Assembly: GCA_937902865.1 (NCBI GenBank)
Contig: CALFNJ010000590.1
Location: forward strand, 1 to 7,608
Source of the DNA: an uncultured Opitutaceae bacterium
GTDB taxonomy: Bacteria; Verrucomicrobiota; Verrucomicrobiia; Opitutales; Opitutaceae
DNA length: 7,608 nt
Direction of reading: 5' to 3'
In this document: positions 1 through 7,258 of the stretch, piece after piece
Layout of the letters: each line of letters begins with the position of its first letter
Position numbering within the stretch: position 1 is the stretch's first letter
The notes under the pieces: model-generated
Seen by the model: only the letters and a program-made list of their open reading frames with translations
What the model was told of the DNA's origin: nothing
Databases searched by the model: none
Translations under genes and position numbers: made by a program

Positions 1-47
1 GTGAACTGAAACCAGCCCCGCGTGGTGAAATGGAAGCGGCGTTTCAT
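1..47 (-). CDS. Possible N-terminus of a further minus-strand gene, cut by window edge
   Basis: An ATG at 47-45 on the minus strand opens a frame to the window edge, giving 15 residues (MKRRFHFTTRGWFQF). It lies downstream of the transporter in the same direction, just past the repeat at 64-181. A short basic start followed by an 'RGW' step resembles the beginning of some membrane-anchored proteins such as DUF58 members, but 15 residues cannot assign a family. No Shine-Dalgarno site is seen, in line with the other genes here. The opposite strand is also open across this stretch, so the call is weak. Confidence 0.25.
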   Translation of the reverse strand, partial: MKRRFHFTTRGWFQF

Positions 48-63
48 GCGCGAAGAGATCGCG

Positions 64-181
64 AAATCTCAAATTCCAAGCGGTCAAACGCCAAAGAAAT
101 CCCAGGCGGGCCGAAATCCCGATTTTCCCAGGTGTTACTTGGGAATTCTTGGGGATTGGGACGTTTGGCGTTTGTGATTTT
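64..181. repeat. Hairpin-forming intergenic repeat, copy A (REP/BIME-like)
   Basis: This AT-richer element follows the transporter stop codon at 190. The outer arms are CAAACGCCAAA (85-95) and TTTGGCGTTTG (164-174), a perfect 11-bp inverted repeat. An apical stem TTCCCA (125-130) / TGGGAA (140-145) closes a 9-base loop. The left flank (AAATCTCAAATTCCAAG, from 64) matches copy B at 3350 with only scattered differences over about 45 bases, in the same orientation. It could act as a transcription terminator or mRNA 3'-end stabiliser for the transporter, but no U-tract directly follows the stem, so that role is inferred. Confidence 0.8.
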
Positions 182-189
182 CATCTCGG

Positions 190-3100
190 TTACGCCGCGG
201 TTGCCAGCTTGCGGCGGAGCAGTTCGAGCGCGACCTCGGGGTAGATCCGGGCGCAGGTGAAGATGTCGTCGGCAGGAACGAAGAGGGCGAGCGCGTCGGT
301 TTCCGCGCGGACCTCCGTGCGGCGGGGATCGCCGCCGAAAAGGGATTCGCCGCCGAAGTATTCGCCCGGGCCGCGTGGCTGGCCGTTGACGACGAACGTG
401 CCGCGGACGATCACGTGCACGCCGTCGGTTTCACGGCTGCGCGGCGGGAGCGTGCGGCCCGCGACGCCGGTGATTTCCCGCAGATTGCGGCCGACGAACT
501 CGAGCTGGCGGACGCCCCAGGCGCGGAAGAAATCGCCGCGGGACAAGGCCTGGATGCGTTCGACCGGCGTGAGTTTCTCGTGGCTCGCGCCCTCCATCCG
601 GGCGAGGAGGGTGAGCGCTGTCTCGCGCAGCAGCGGCGCGGGATTCTGGCGGAGAATGCCCAGGGCGGCGGCCGCGGCGGCCTCGGGGCGCGTCTCGTGC
701 AGCGCCTGCAGCGCCGCGCCGGCCTCGAGCGGGAAGCGCACGCGGACCGAGCGGTCGATGGCGAAGGCAATATCCGTCGGCTGGTTGAAGCCGAAGGCGC
801 GGCCGGCGCGCACCACCTCGGCGACCGGACGGTCGTCGAGCAGCGGCTCGAGCTGGGCGAACAGCTTGCGGCCGGCGCCCTGCTCGATGTTTTCCATCGC
901 GTAGCCGCGGTCGCGCACGCTGCCGGACCGCAGCGCGGTGACGATCGAGTCGTAGCTCGGCAGCCGGCCGGTGACGCTGAGGATCTCGAGCACCATCTCG
1001 AGCGTGAGCCGGGGCAGCAGCCGGTAGATGACCGCGAGCGTGGCGAGGCCCGGGCCCGGTTCCTGCGCGGCCTCGAGCGCGGCAGAGCAGCCGGCGAGCA
1101 TGTAGGCGCGGGCCACGGCGGCGTCGATCAGGCCGGGCGCCATCGTCTCGAGCTGCGGGAAGGCGAGCTGGCCGAGTGTGCGGATCGCGATCAGGCGGGC
1201 GAAGAGCGGCGAATCCAGGTTCTGGGTGACGCTCATCAGCGACGGCACCGCGCGCGGCCCGAACTGGATGACGAGCTGCTCGACCGTGCGGCGCTCGTGC
1301 GGCGTGAAGCGGCCGGCGAGCGCGAGCAGCTGCGGGAGCGAGTTGGAGTCGGCGATGCGGCCGATGAGCCCGAGCACTAGCTCGCGCTCCTCGAACGTGC
1401 CGCCGCCGGCTAGCAGCCGCAGGAGCGGCGGCACGAGACGGGTGGAGTCGCGGTCAGCGAGCTCGCCGAGCGCGCGCAACGTTTCGAGGCGCACCTCGAG
1501 CTCGGGACTCTGCAAGTGCGGCAACAGATGCGGGACGTAGCGCGTCTCGCCCATGCGACCGAGGCCGTGGATGCCGGCGACCGTGCCGGTGGTGCCGCCG
1601 TGAAGGAGGTCGTCAACCGTCCGCAGCGCGGTGTGGCCATGCGGCAGGCGGCTGCTGCGCCAGAGCAGCGCGGCGGCGGCGGCGCGTTCGCCGGGATCGG
1701 ACGCCTCGATGCGATTCGCGGCGATTTCCGCGGGCACGAGCCGATGGCGGCCGAGTTCCTCGAGCAGATACGGATCGACGCTCTCGCCGTGGGTCTCGCT
1801 CCACTGCATCGACTGGAGCAGCACCTGCGGGTCGCGGGTCGCGAAGAGCGAGGCCACGAGCGGCTGCGCGGCGGGGCGCTCCTGGCGGGTGGCGGTCGAG
1901 AGATATTTGAGGACCCGGCCGAGGGCGCGCACCGGGGCGTTGACGGCCAGCAGCCGGAGCGCGGTCAGCCGCTCGCCGGCGGCGGGGCGGTCGACCCGCT
2001 CCTCGAGCAGGACGAGATCGGTTTCCGCCAGCCCCGCGAGCGCGGCCGGGGCGCGGGTGAAGTCGAGCCAGCTGCGCCGCACATTCGCGACCATGCTCTT
2101 CACGTAGTCGGCGCGCATGACGAACACGAGGACCAGCAGGATGATGGCGCAGCCGAAGCCGATGGCGGAGAGATTTTCCGCCGACAGCCGTGGCGCGACG
2201 AAGAACAGGAACACACCGGCGGTGGCGGTCGCGAGCGGCTCGCACATGCCCTCGATCAGCGTGCGCACCCGGCTGCGGCTTTCCTCGGGCAGGCCGTTGA
2301 AGAGCAGGTTGACGTTGTTGAAGTCGATCGAAGTCATGATGCCCTGGTAGGCGAGGAAGCCGAGCAGGGCGGGCCCGAAGGCGCCGTGGATCAGGAGCAG
2401 GGCGAAGACGACCAGGTAAGCGATCGGCTGGATCAGCGCGACGTTGCGCACGCCGATGCGGAGCACGAGCTTGTTGAAGACGAAGAGCGCGATGCAGAGA
2501 TTGAAGACGTTGACGCCCGCGTAGAGCTCGCCGAAGAGCCCGGCCAGCGTCTTTTCATCCGTGGAGGCGGAGAAGATGCTGAGGTACTGGTATTCGCAGA
2601 TCGTCGCGGTCACGAGAGTGATGAACAGCACCGCGATCAGCACCGTGACGAAGCGCGAGCCGATGATCTCGCGGAGCGTGTCGCGCACCTTCGGCCGCGC
2701 CTCGGGCTCCTCCTCCTCGCTCGCGATCGGCCGGTGGCGCCGGCGGATCATGATCAGCACCGGCCAGACGAGAATCGCGAGTCCGCCCCAGGCGAGGAAG
2801 AAGGCCGGGACCGGCACGGTTTCCGCGAAATGCTCGACGAGCGCGCCGCCGCAGATCGCGCCGGTGGCCGGTCCGGCGGCGAGCAGGCCGAAGAGCCGCT
2901 TCGCCTTGGCCAGGTCGAAATGTCCGTCGACGAAATTCCAGAACAGCGTGTAGAGCCCGACGTACCAGAGCGAGGCGTAGAGCTTGATGCCTTAGGTCGG
3001 TGCGAGCCCGGGCACAAGGTTCAGCGCGAGGTAGCAGCCGACGCCGCCGAGCGCGAGGAGCCCGAGGGTGAAGTCGAAGACGCGGTTCACCCCGTAACGT

Positions 3101-3327
3101 CCGAGCAGGAACGTGTACGCCGGGATGTAGAGCGACATGAGGATCGGCATCGCGACGTAGATGATCGGCAGCCGGCTCGCGCCGACGCGGGTCAGGAAGA
3201 GCGAATCCGCGGCGCTGTGGCCGATCGCCAGGCCGGCCTGGAGGAGGCCGCCGAGCACCATGAACGCGACGACGCGGCCCAACTCACCCGGCTCGAGCCG
3301 GAACCAGCGGGTGAGGAGAGTCTTCAT
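190..3327 (-). pseudogene. ATP/ADP-translocase-like MFS carrier fused to HEAT repeats and a cyclic-nucleotide-binding-like domain, interrupted by one in-frame stop
   Basis: The ATG at 3327 and the TAA at 190 bound one frame of 1045 codons, broken only by a TAA at 2994-2992 (codon 112). Residues 1-405 form about 12 hydrophobic helices. The segment after the stop, with FWNFVD and AKRLFGLLAAGP, resembles the nucleotide-transporter (NTT/TlcC-like) branch of the major facilitator superfamily. Residues ~440-930 are helical with HEAT-like repeats, clearest around 575-680. Residues ~940-1040 resemble a cyclic-nucleotide-binding domain, with FGGESLF and DPRRTEV (~991-1007) where the phosphate-binding cassette should be. 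The usual GTG-initiated reading (from 2817) begins inside a membrane helix at a codon that is just a valine of the long frame, so it is not a real start. The role is likely an inner-membrane carrier with regulatory cytoplasmic domains; the substrate is unknown. The rest of the frame is intact, so the break is recent, recoded or an error. Confidence 0.75.
2992..2994 (-). other. In-frame TAA within the transporter frame (codon 112)
   Basis: The minus-strand reading is CCG ACC TAA GGC ATC AAG CTC TAC. Upstream the protein ends ...LVPGLAPT; downstream the same frame continues as GIKLYASLWYVGLYTLFW, a plausible fourth membrane helix, and stays open for another 933 codons. The stop therefore falls in a loop between helices 3 and 4. 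A single base change from TAC or TAT (Tyr), or from CAA, GAA or AAA, would explain it. No ATG closely follows the stop that could restart translation. Confidence 0.9.
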
Positions 3328-3349
3328 CGCGGGGAAATCCCACGCTCAA

Positions 3350-3475
3350 AAATCCCAAATGCCAAGAGGCCAAACGCCAAAGAAATTCCAAGGCAGCCAA
3401 TCGAAGAGAATTCCCGATGCTCCCAACGATGATTTGGGATTTTTTTGGGATTTGGACGGTTGGCGTTTGGAGTTT
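3350..3475. repeat. Hairpin-forming intergenic repeat, copy B (REP/BIME-like)
   Basis: This element fills most of the 163-base gap between the methyltransferase stop (3491) and the transporter start (3327). The outer arms CCAAACGCCAA (3370-3380) and TTGGCGTTTGG (3460-3470) pair perfectly. Next to them, AAATTCCAA and the complement of TTGGGATTT pair with one mismatch. An apical stem TCCCA (3421-3425) / TGGGA (3435-3439) closes a 9-base loop. It is a diverged copy of the element at 64-181, in the same orientation. It may terminate the upstream methyltransferase transcript, and any transporter promoter must overlap or lie inside it. Confidence 0.8.
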
Positions 3476-3490
3476 CCACCGTTGGAGCGT

Positions 3491-4195
3491 TTACCGTGGC
3501 TTGGCCGCAGGGGGCTTCTGCACGAGAAAGACGCGGCTGGTATGCTGGTGCACGGTGCCGCGGAACTCGGGATGGGCCTCTTCCTCCCAGTGCATCAGCT
3601 TGTTCCGGCCGACGACGAAGCCGGCGGACTCGAGCAGCTTGATGGCCTCCTGCTTCTCGAGGAACTGGTAGAAAAACTCCGAATGGTAGAGGTAGCGGTT
3701 GGGCCCGAGCTCCGTCATCTCGACTCCGGCGACCTCATCCTCGGGTCCGGGGATGTTGCAGATGAGCGTGCCGCCGGGCGCGAGGATCCGGTGGAGTTCG
3801 CGCAGGGCCGGCAGCGGCTCGGGCAGCGTTTCCACGACGTCGCACAGGAGAATGAAATCGAACTCGCCGTTCTGGAACGGCGTCTTGTCGAGGTCGCACT
3901 GGACGCGGCGGACCTTCGCCGCGAGGTCCGTGGGAATCTTTTCCAGGGCGGACGCGGAGGCGTCGCACAGCGTCAGCTCGTTCGCGAGGCGCGCGAGGAC
4001 GGACAGGTTGCGGCCCTCCCCGCCGGCGGCGTCGAGCACGCGGGGAAACTTGCGCCCGGCGGCGAGCTCCTCGGCGAGGAACGGTTCGAGAAAACCGACC
4101 GGGCGGCTGCCCCAGACCAGTCGCGGCGTGGAGCGATAGAGCCGGGACCAGGCGTTTTTGTTGCGTTCGGAAAGGTCGTCGCGACGGACGTTCAT
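3491..4195 (-). CDS. Class I SAM-dependent methyltransferase (Methyltransf_11-like)
   Basis: This 234-residue soluble protein has a Rossmann-type methyltransferase core. Motif I is VLDAAGGEGRN (residues 53-63), an acidic residue at the end of strand 2 is D78 in LTLCDAS, QCDLDK (~99-104) follows, then FDFILLCDVVETL (112-124), and ILAPGGTLICNIPGP (137-151) is the usual post-core loop. No substrate-specific domain is visible, so the methyl acceptor is unknown; ubiE/COQ5-like small-molecule methylation is only one possibility. The ATG at 4195 is chosen because the frame extends upstream to 4369 only by overlapping the preceding gene, which ends at 4234. The gap of 38 bases and shared strand suggest co-transcription with the PrmC-like and decarboxylase genes. 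No Shine-Dalgarno site is seen before the ATG. Confidence 0.88.
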   Translation of the reverse strand: MNVRRDDLSERNKNAWSRLYRSTPRLVWGSRPVGFLEPFLAEELAAGRKFPRVLDAAGGEGRNLSVLARLANELTLCDASASALEKIPTDLAAKVRRVQCDLDKTPFQNGEFDFILLCDVVETLPEPLPALRELHRILAPGGTLICNIPGPEDEVAGVEMTELGPNRYLYHSEFFYQFLEKQEAIKLLESAGFVVGRNKLMHWEEEAHPEFRGTVHQHTSRVFLVQKPPAAKPR

Positions 4196-4233
4196 GGAGC
4201 GGTGGAAGATCGTTCGGGGGAAGGGGTGGCGCG

Positions 4234-5055
4234 TCAACGCATCCGGCAGTGGAGGAGTGAAACTCCCCACCCGGATGCGGTGATTGCGTACCAGTGGGCG
4301 CCGCGTGCGACGGCCTCGAGCTCCGCCTGCGGCAGGACGCCGCCGTTCAGGATGACATGGCTCGACCATTGGCGTTGTGCGACGCTGCGGAGAATCTGCG
4401 CGTGCACGCCGGTGAGCCCGCCGAGCGGGAAAGCCGAGGCCGCCGGCATGGCGCGATAATAGTTACCGTCGCGCTCCTCGCTGTAGAGCGTTTCCTCGGA
4501 ACCCCATGGTGGGTCGGCGAAGATCAGGTCGGGCGCGGCGGCTTCCGGCCAGGCGTCGAACAGGTCGCTCTCCACGAACCGGACGTCAGCCCGGTGCGCG
4601 GCGGCGTTCTCGACGGAAAGGCGCAGGGCGGCGGGGTCGAGATCGAGCGCGATCACGGTGGCGGCGGGCCGCTCGAGCTTGAGCGAGATGGCGAGGCTGC
4701 CGCAACCGCTGCCGATTTCCGCCACGAGCGGCGGCCGGCCGTGCTTGGCGGTGAAGGCATCCACGGCGGTCTCGACGCCGTCGACGAGGAAGGAGCTTTC
4801 CGGGTCAGTGATGTAGGCGCGCGGATCGATCCGGAAACGCCGCTCGCGGAAGACGATCTCGCCGAGGATGTACGGGATCGGCTCGCCGGCGAGGCGGCGC
4901 TTGATCCAGCGCTTGAGCTTGTTCGCGTCGCCCTGGCAGGCGGCGGCGAGCGTTTCGAGGTCCGCCGCGGGCAGCGCGGGCGGGGGGGCGCCCAGTTCGG
5001 CCGCGATCCGGGCGAGGACCGAGGCGGCGAGGGCGGGAACGTCAGGCAGGGTCAT
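4234..5055 (-). CDS. PrmC/HemK-like class I methyltransferase with a DPPW motif
   Basis: This 273-residue protein follows the PrmC/HemK layout. A helical N-terminal region (1-55) leads into EPIPYILGEIVFRERRF (58-74), matching the family's EP.QYILG..F segment, then ITDPESSFLVD (82-92) in place of the usual RPETE..V. The SAM site is EIGSGCGS (113-120) with acidic ALDLD (136-140). PrmC proteins methylate the GGQ glutamine of release factors and normally carry NPPY at the catalytic site; here it is DPPW (181-184). FPLGGLTGVHAQ (209-220) matches the downstream AL.GG.DGL element. Function as release-factor methyltransferase is therefore uncertain; a divergent paralogue acting on another amide or amine is equally likely. 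The ATG at 5055 overlaps the upstream stop as TGATG; a GTG one codon earlier (5058) is also possible. Translational coupling with the decarboxylase is likely. Confidence 0.85.
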   Translation of the reverse strand: MTLPDVPALAASVLARIAAELGAPPPALPAADLETLAAACQGDANKLKRWIKRRLAGEPIPYILGEIVFRERRFRIDPRAYITDPESSFLVDGVETAVDAFTAKHGRPPLVAEIGSGCGSLAISLKLERPAATVIALDLDPAALRLSVENAAAHRADVRFVESDLFDAWPEAAAPDLIFADPPWGSEETLYSEERDGNYYRAMPAASAFPLGGLTGVHAQILRSVAQRQWSSHVILNGGVLPQAELEAVARGAHWYAITASGWGVSLLHCRMR

Positions 5056-6260
5056 CACGGAAGAAGGTATTCGCGGAACGCGCCGCGCAGGCAGTGCTGC
5101 GAGCTCATCGCCGCGCCATAGCCGCCGGCGTTGAGGAACGCGAGGACGTCGCCCTCTGCCAGCCGCGGCAGGCGCACGTTCCGCGCCCAGATATCGAGAG
5201 CCTCGTTAATGTTGCCGGCGATCGTGACGCGGCGCGTCGGCGCGGAGGCGGCCGCGGCCACGACGGGCACGGGCTCGAGCGGCAGTTCGTAGAACGCGGG
5301 TTCGATGTGAATGTTGAAGCCACCGTTGACGCCGACGAAGCGCGTACCGGCCTTTTCCTCGACGGTGTTGACCTCGAGCAGGAGCACGCCGGAGTCCTTG
5401 ACGAGATAATCGCCCGGCTCGACGCAGACGGTGAAACGGTCGCGGCCGAAATGCTTCCGCACCACGGCGGACCAGCGCGCGAGATCGAGGGGCGCGTCGC
5501 TCGCAGTCAGCGGGATGCCGAGGCCGCCGCCGAGATTGACGTAGTCGAGCGGCGGCGCCTGCCGGATGAAGTCGCGCACGCGCGCGAAGATCCGGTCGAG
5601 CACGGGCAGCTGCGGCGTGAGAAAACCGCAGCCCGTGTGAAAATGGAGACCGTTGACGCGCAGCCCGGCCTCGCGGGCGAGGGCGAGCGCGACGGGAAAC
5701 TGCTCGGCGTAGATGCCGAACTTGGTGACATCGCCGCCGGCGTAGCGCAGCAGCCGGTTGCTGCGGTAGCCGAGGCCGAGGCCGGGATTGATGCGCAAGC
5801 CGACGGAGCGCCCGGGCGCGAGGCGGGCAATCCGGCGCAGGCTGGCGAGGGAATCGCAGTTGAGGATCACGCCGGGATGGCGGGCGAGCACGCGCGCGTC
5901 ATCCTCGGACAGCGATGTGCCGGTGAACGAAATCTGGTCCTCGCGAAAGCCGGTCTGGCGGGCGAGCAGCAACTCTTCGGGTGAGCAGACATCGACGCCG
6001 GCGCCCGCGCCGCAGAGCACGCCGAGCAACGGGACGAAGCGGTTCGACTTCATCGCGTAGAACACCCGCGACTGCCGCACGGCGGCGGCGAGCGCACGGC
6101 GCAGCCGGCGGAAATTGGCCGCGATGCGCGGCGCGTGGTAGGCGTAGACCGGCGTGCCGGTGCCGGCGGAGCGCGCGAGGTTGGCGAGATCGTGGGTGCC
6201 CAGATGCAAACGGCCGCGGCGGTAGCGCAGGTCCGTTCTTTCCCACCAAGGAGTATTCAC
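5055..6260 (-). CDS. LysA-like fold-III PLP-dependent decarboxylase, divergent active site
   Basis: This 401-residue protein matches the diaminopimelate/ornithine decarboxylase family (alanine-racemase-type barrel plus C-terminal beta domain) in length and order. The PLP lysine is K71 in FYAMKSN, GLHFHTGCG (204-212) holds the H.G motif, and NLGGGLGIP (242-250) is the phosphate-binding glycine run. LNAGGYGAAMSSQH (376-389) corresponds to the GAY...M.S segment. Two positions differ from consensus. EPGR, whose Arg contacts the cofactor phosphate in family structures, is EPGD (281-284). The catalytic G.xCES.D motif reads GNINEALD (349-356), with Asn352 in place of the cysteine. It probably decarboxylates or otherwise processes an amino acid, but not necessarily meso-diaminopimelate. 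Start is a GTG at 6260, 37 bases after the barrel gene's stop; its stop overlaps the next gene. Confidence 0.87.
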   Translation of the reverse strand: MNTPWWERTDLRYRRGRLHLGTHDLANLARSAGTGTPVYAYHAPRIAANFRRLRRALAAAVRQSRVFYAMKSNRFVPLLGVLCGAGAGVDVCSPEELLLARQTGFREDQISFTGTSLSEDDARVLARHPGVILNCDSLASLRRIARLAPGRSVGLRINPGLGLGYRSNRLLRYAGGDVTKFGIYAEQFPVALALAREAGLRVNGLHFHTGCGFLTPQLPVLDRIFARVRDFIRQAPPLDYVNLGGGLGIPLTASDAPLDLARWSAVVRKHFGRDRFTVCVEPGDYLVKDSGVLLLEVNTVEEKAGTRFVGVNGGFNIHIEPAFYELPLEPVPVVAAAASAPTRRVTIAGNINEALDIWARNVRLPRLAEGDVLAFLNAGGYGAAMSSQHCLRGAFREYLLP

Positions 6261-6297
6261 CAGGTCAGAGACGTCAGGCCGGGCGGCGTGGTTCCGC

Positions 6298-7128
6298 TCA
6301 GAAGCTGATCGTGGCGCTCACGGTGACCACGCCGCGGCCGACGGCGGAGGGATTGGCGGACTTTCCCGCGGGGCCGGTCTTGTAGAAATTGTTGCTGCCC
6401 TTGGTGTAGGCGTAGCCGACCGAGACCTTGGCCGACTTGGTCAGCTCGTACGGCGCGCTGACGCCGACGAGCCAGTAGTCGCCCCAGTTTTTCGTCTGCG
6501 GCGAACCGCCCTTGATGACATCGCGCCAGAGATAGCTGCCGGCGGTGGCGGTGAAATCGAGCTCCGTGCCGAGATCCTTGAGCGGCAGGGCGGAGGAGGC
6601 GGTGAACTCGTAGGTCGCGCCATCGAGCACGAAGTCGTAGTAGAGCTTCGGCGCGAGCGTGACCGGTCCGAGCACATAGCTGGCGCTGACGTACGGCTCG
6701 AACGTCATCTTGTACGACCCGGCTGACGTGTCGGCGCGCGGATACGTGTAGAACGAGAACCCCGGCAGCAGGCTGAGCGAGTCGTTCACCTGGAACTTGT
6801 AGGTGAAGTACGGATCGACCTCCGGATCGGAGACGCCGGGCGTCCGGTCATCGAGCGGAAAGCTGGCCCACACCCCGACCATGGCATTGCCGACATCGAG
6901 CTCCACGGACGGCTGGAACGACAACCCGTTGACCTTCATCCCGCGGAACATGTAGGTGGAGACAAAGCTCGGCGTAAGCACCCAGGACGGCCCTTCCGCG
7001 CTCGCCACCGGGGGCGTGGCGGTGGACATGGCTGACGGCGTCTGCGAGGCGGCGGGAGCGGGAGTCTGAGCCTGAACCAAAGAGGCGCCGAGCGCCGCGA
7101 AGAAGACGAAACCGAGTGGCTTGATCAT
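6298..7128 (-). CDS. Predicted outer-membrane beta-barrel protein (Gcw_chp/TIGR02001-like)
   Basis: This is a 276-residue exported protein. Residues 1-20 form a signal peptide (basic MIK, hydrophobic core, VQA before Q21). An Ala/Pro/Thr-rich linker follows to about residue 45. The rest alternates polar and aromatic residues in the manner of barrel strands and ends in ISF, the terminal phenylalanine typical of outer-membrane proteins recognised by the BAM complex. STYMFRGMKVNG (~57-68) and GVWASFPLDD resemble the YxFRG...G.W.S signature of Gcw_chp proteins, a family of unknown function. It may be a small porin or adaptor for the metabolite of the downstream enzymes, which is inference from position. 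It is the first gene of the minus-strand unit and has no visible Shine-Dalgarno site before the ATG. Confidence 0.8.
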   Translation of the reverse strand: MIKPLGFVFFAALGASLVQAQTPAPAASQTPSAMSTATPPVASAEGPSWVLTPSFVSTYMFRGMKVNGLSFQPSVELDVGNAMVGVWASFPLDDRTPGVSDPEVDPYFTYKFQVNDSLSLLPGFSFYTYPRADTSAGSYKMTFEPYVSASYVLGPVTLAPKLYYDFVLDGATYEFTASSALPLKDLGTELDFTATAGSYLWRDVIKGGSPQTKNWGDYWLVGVSAPYELTKSAKVSVGYAYTKGSNNFYKTGPAGKSANPSAVGRGVVTVSATISF

Positions 7129-7205
7129 GGCGAAGTGGAGGCAGCGATCTATTCAGCTCCCCTGATTCAAGGCGAGAAACATCGCCCCGGCTTGGCCGCG
7201 GAGGA

Positions 7206-7238
7206 GGATTTTGGATTTTCGAATTTGGATTTTGGATT
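7206..7238. repeat. 12-bp direct repeat GGATTTTGGATT spaced 21 bp, around TTCGAA
   Basis: GGATTTTGGATT occurs at 7206-7217 and again at 7227-7238, start-to-start distance 21 bp, with the palindrome TTCGAA (7218-7223) between. Each copy is itself two GGATT-like halves. The spacing is close to two turns of B-DNA, which would suit a dimeric regulator, but simple expansion of an AT-rich repeat is equally possible. Confidence 0.6.
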
Positions 7239-7258
7239 GCGGAGGTTGGAAGCGGGGA

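Noticed and set aside
190..2817. Separate 875-residue gene starting at the GTG at 2817
   Set aside because: The frame is open upstream back to the TAA at 2994 and encodes further conserved-looking transporter sequence, so this GTG is an internal valine codon between membrane helices, not a start.
1516..3432. Long plus-strand open frame (638 codons) opposite the transporter
   Set aside because: Its product is a compositionally biased run of Glu, Arg, Ala and Asp with no domain or hydrophobic pattern, and it is exactly antisense to a frame with clear membrane helices and HEAT repeats. GC-rich third positions explain the lack of stops.
3491..4369. Longer start at 4369 for the second methyltransferase
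   Set aside because: It would overlap the preceding gene by about 135 bases, and the added residues are Arg/Pro-rich with no methyltransferase character; the ATG at 4195 fits the domain start.
3161..4459. Plus-strand open frame of 432 codons
   Set aside because: It crosses the end of the transporter, the intergenic repeat and the methyltransferase on the opposite strand, and has no recognisable domain; an antisense shadow.
4294..5984. Plus-strand open frames of 275 and 296 codons opposite the PrmC-like and decarboxylase genes
   Set aside because: Both are Arg/Glu/Ala/Gly-rich shadows of minus-strand frames that contain intact SAM and PLP motifs.
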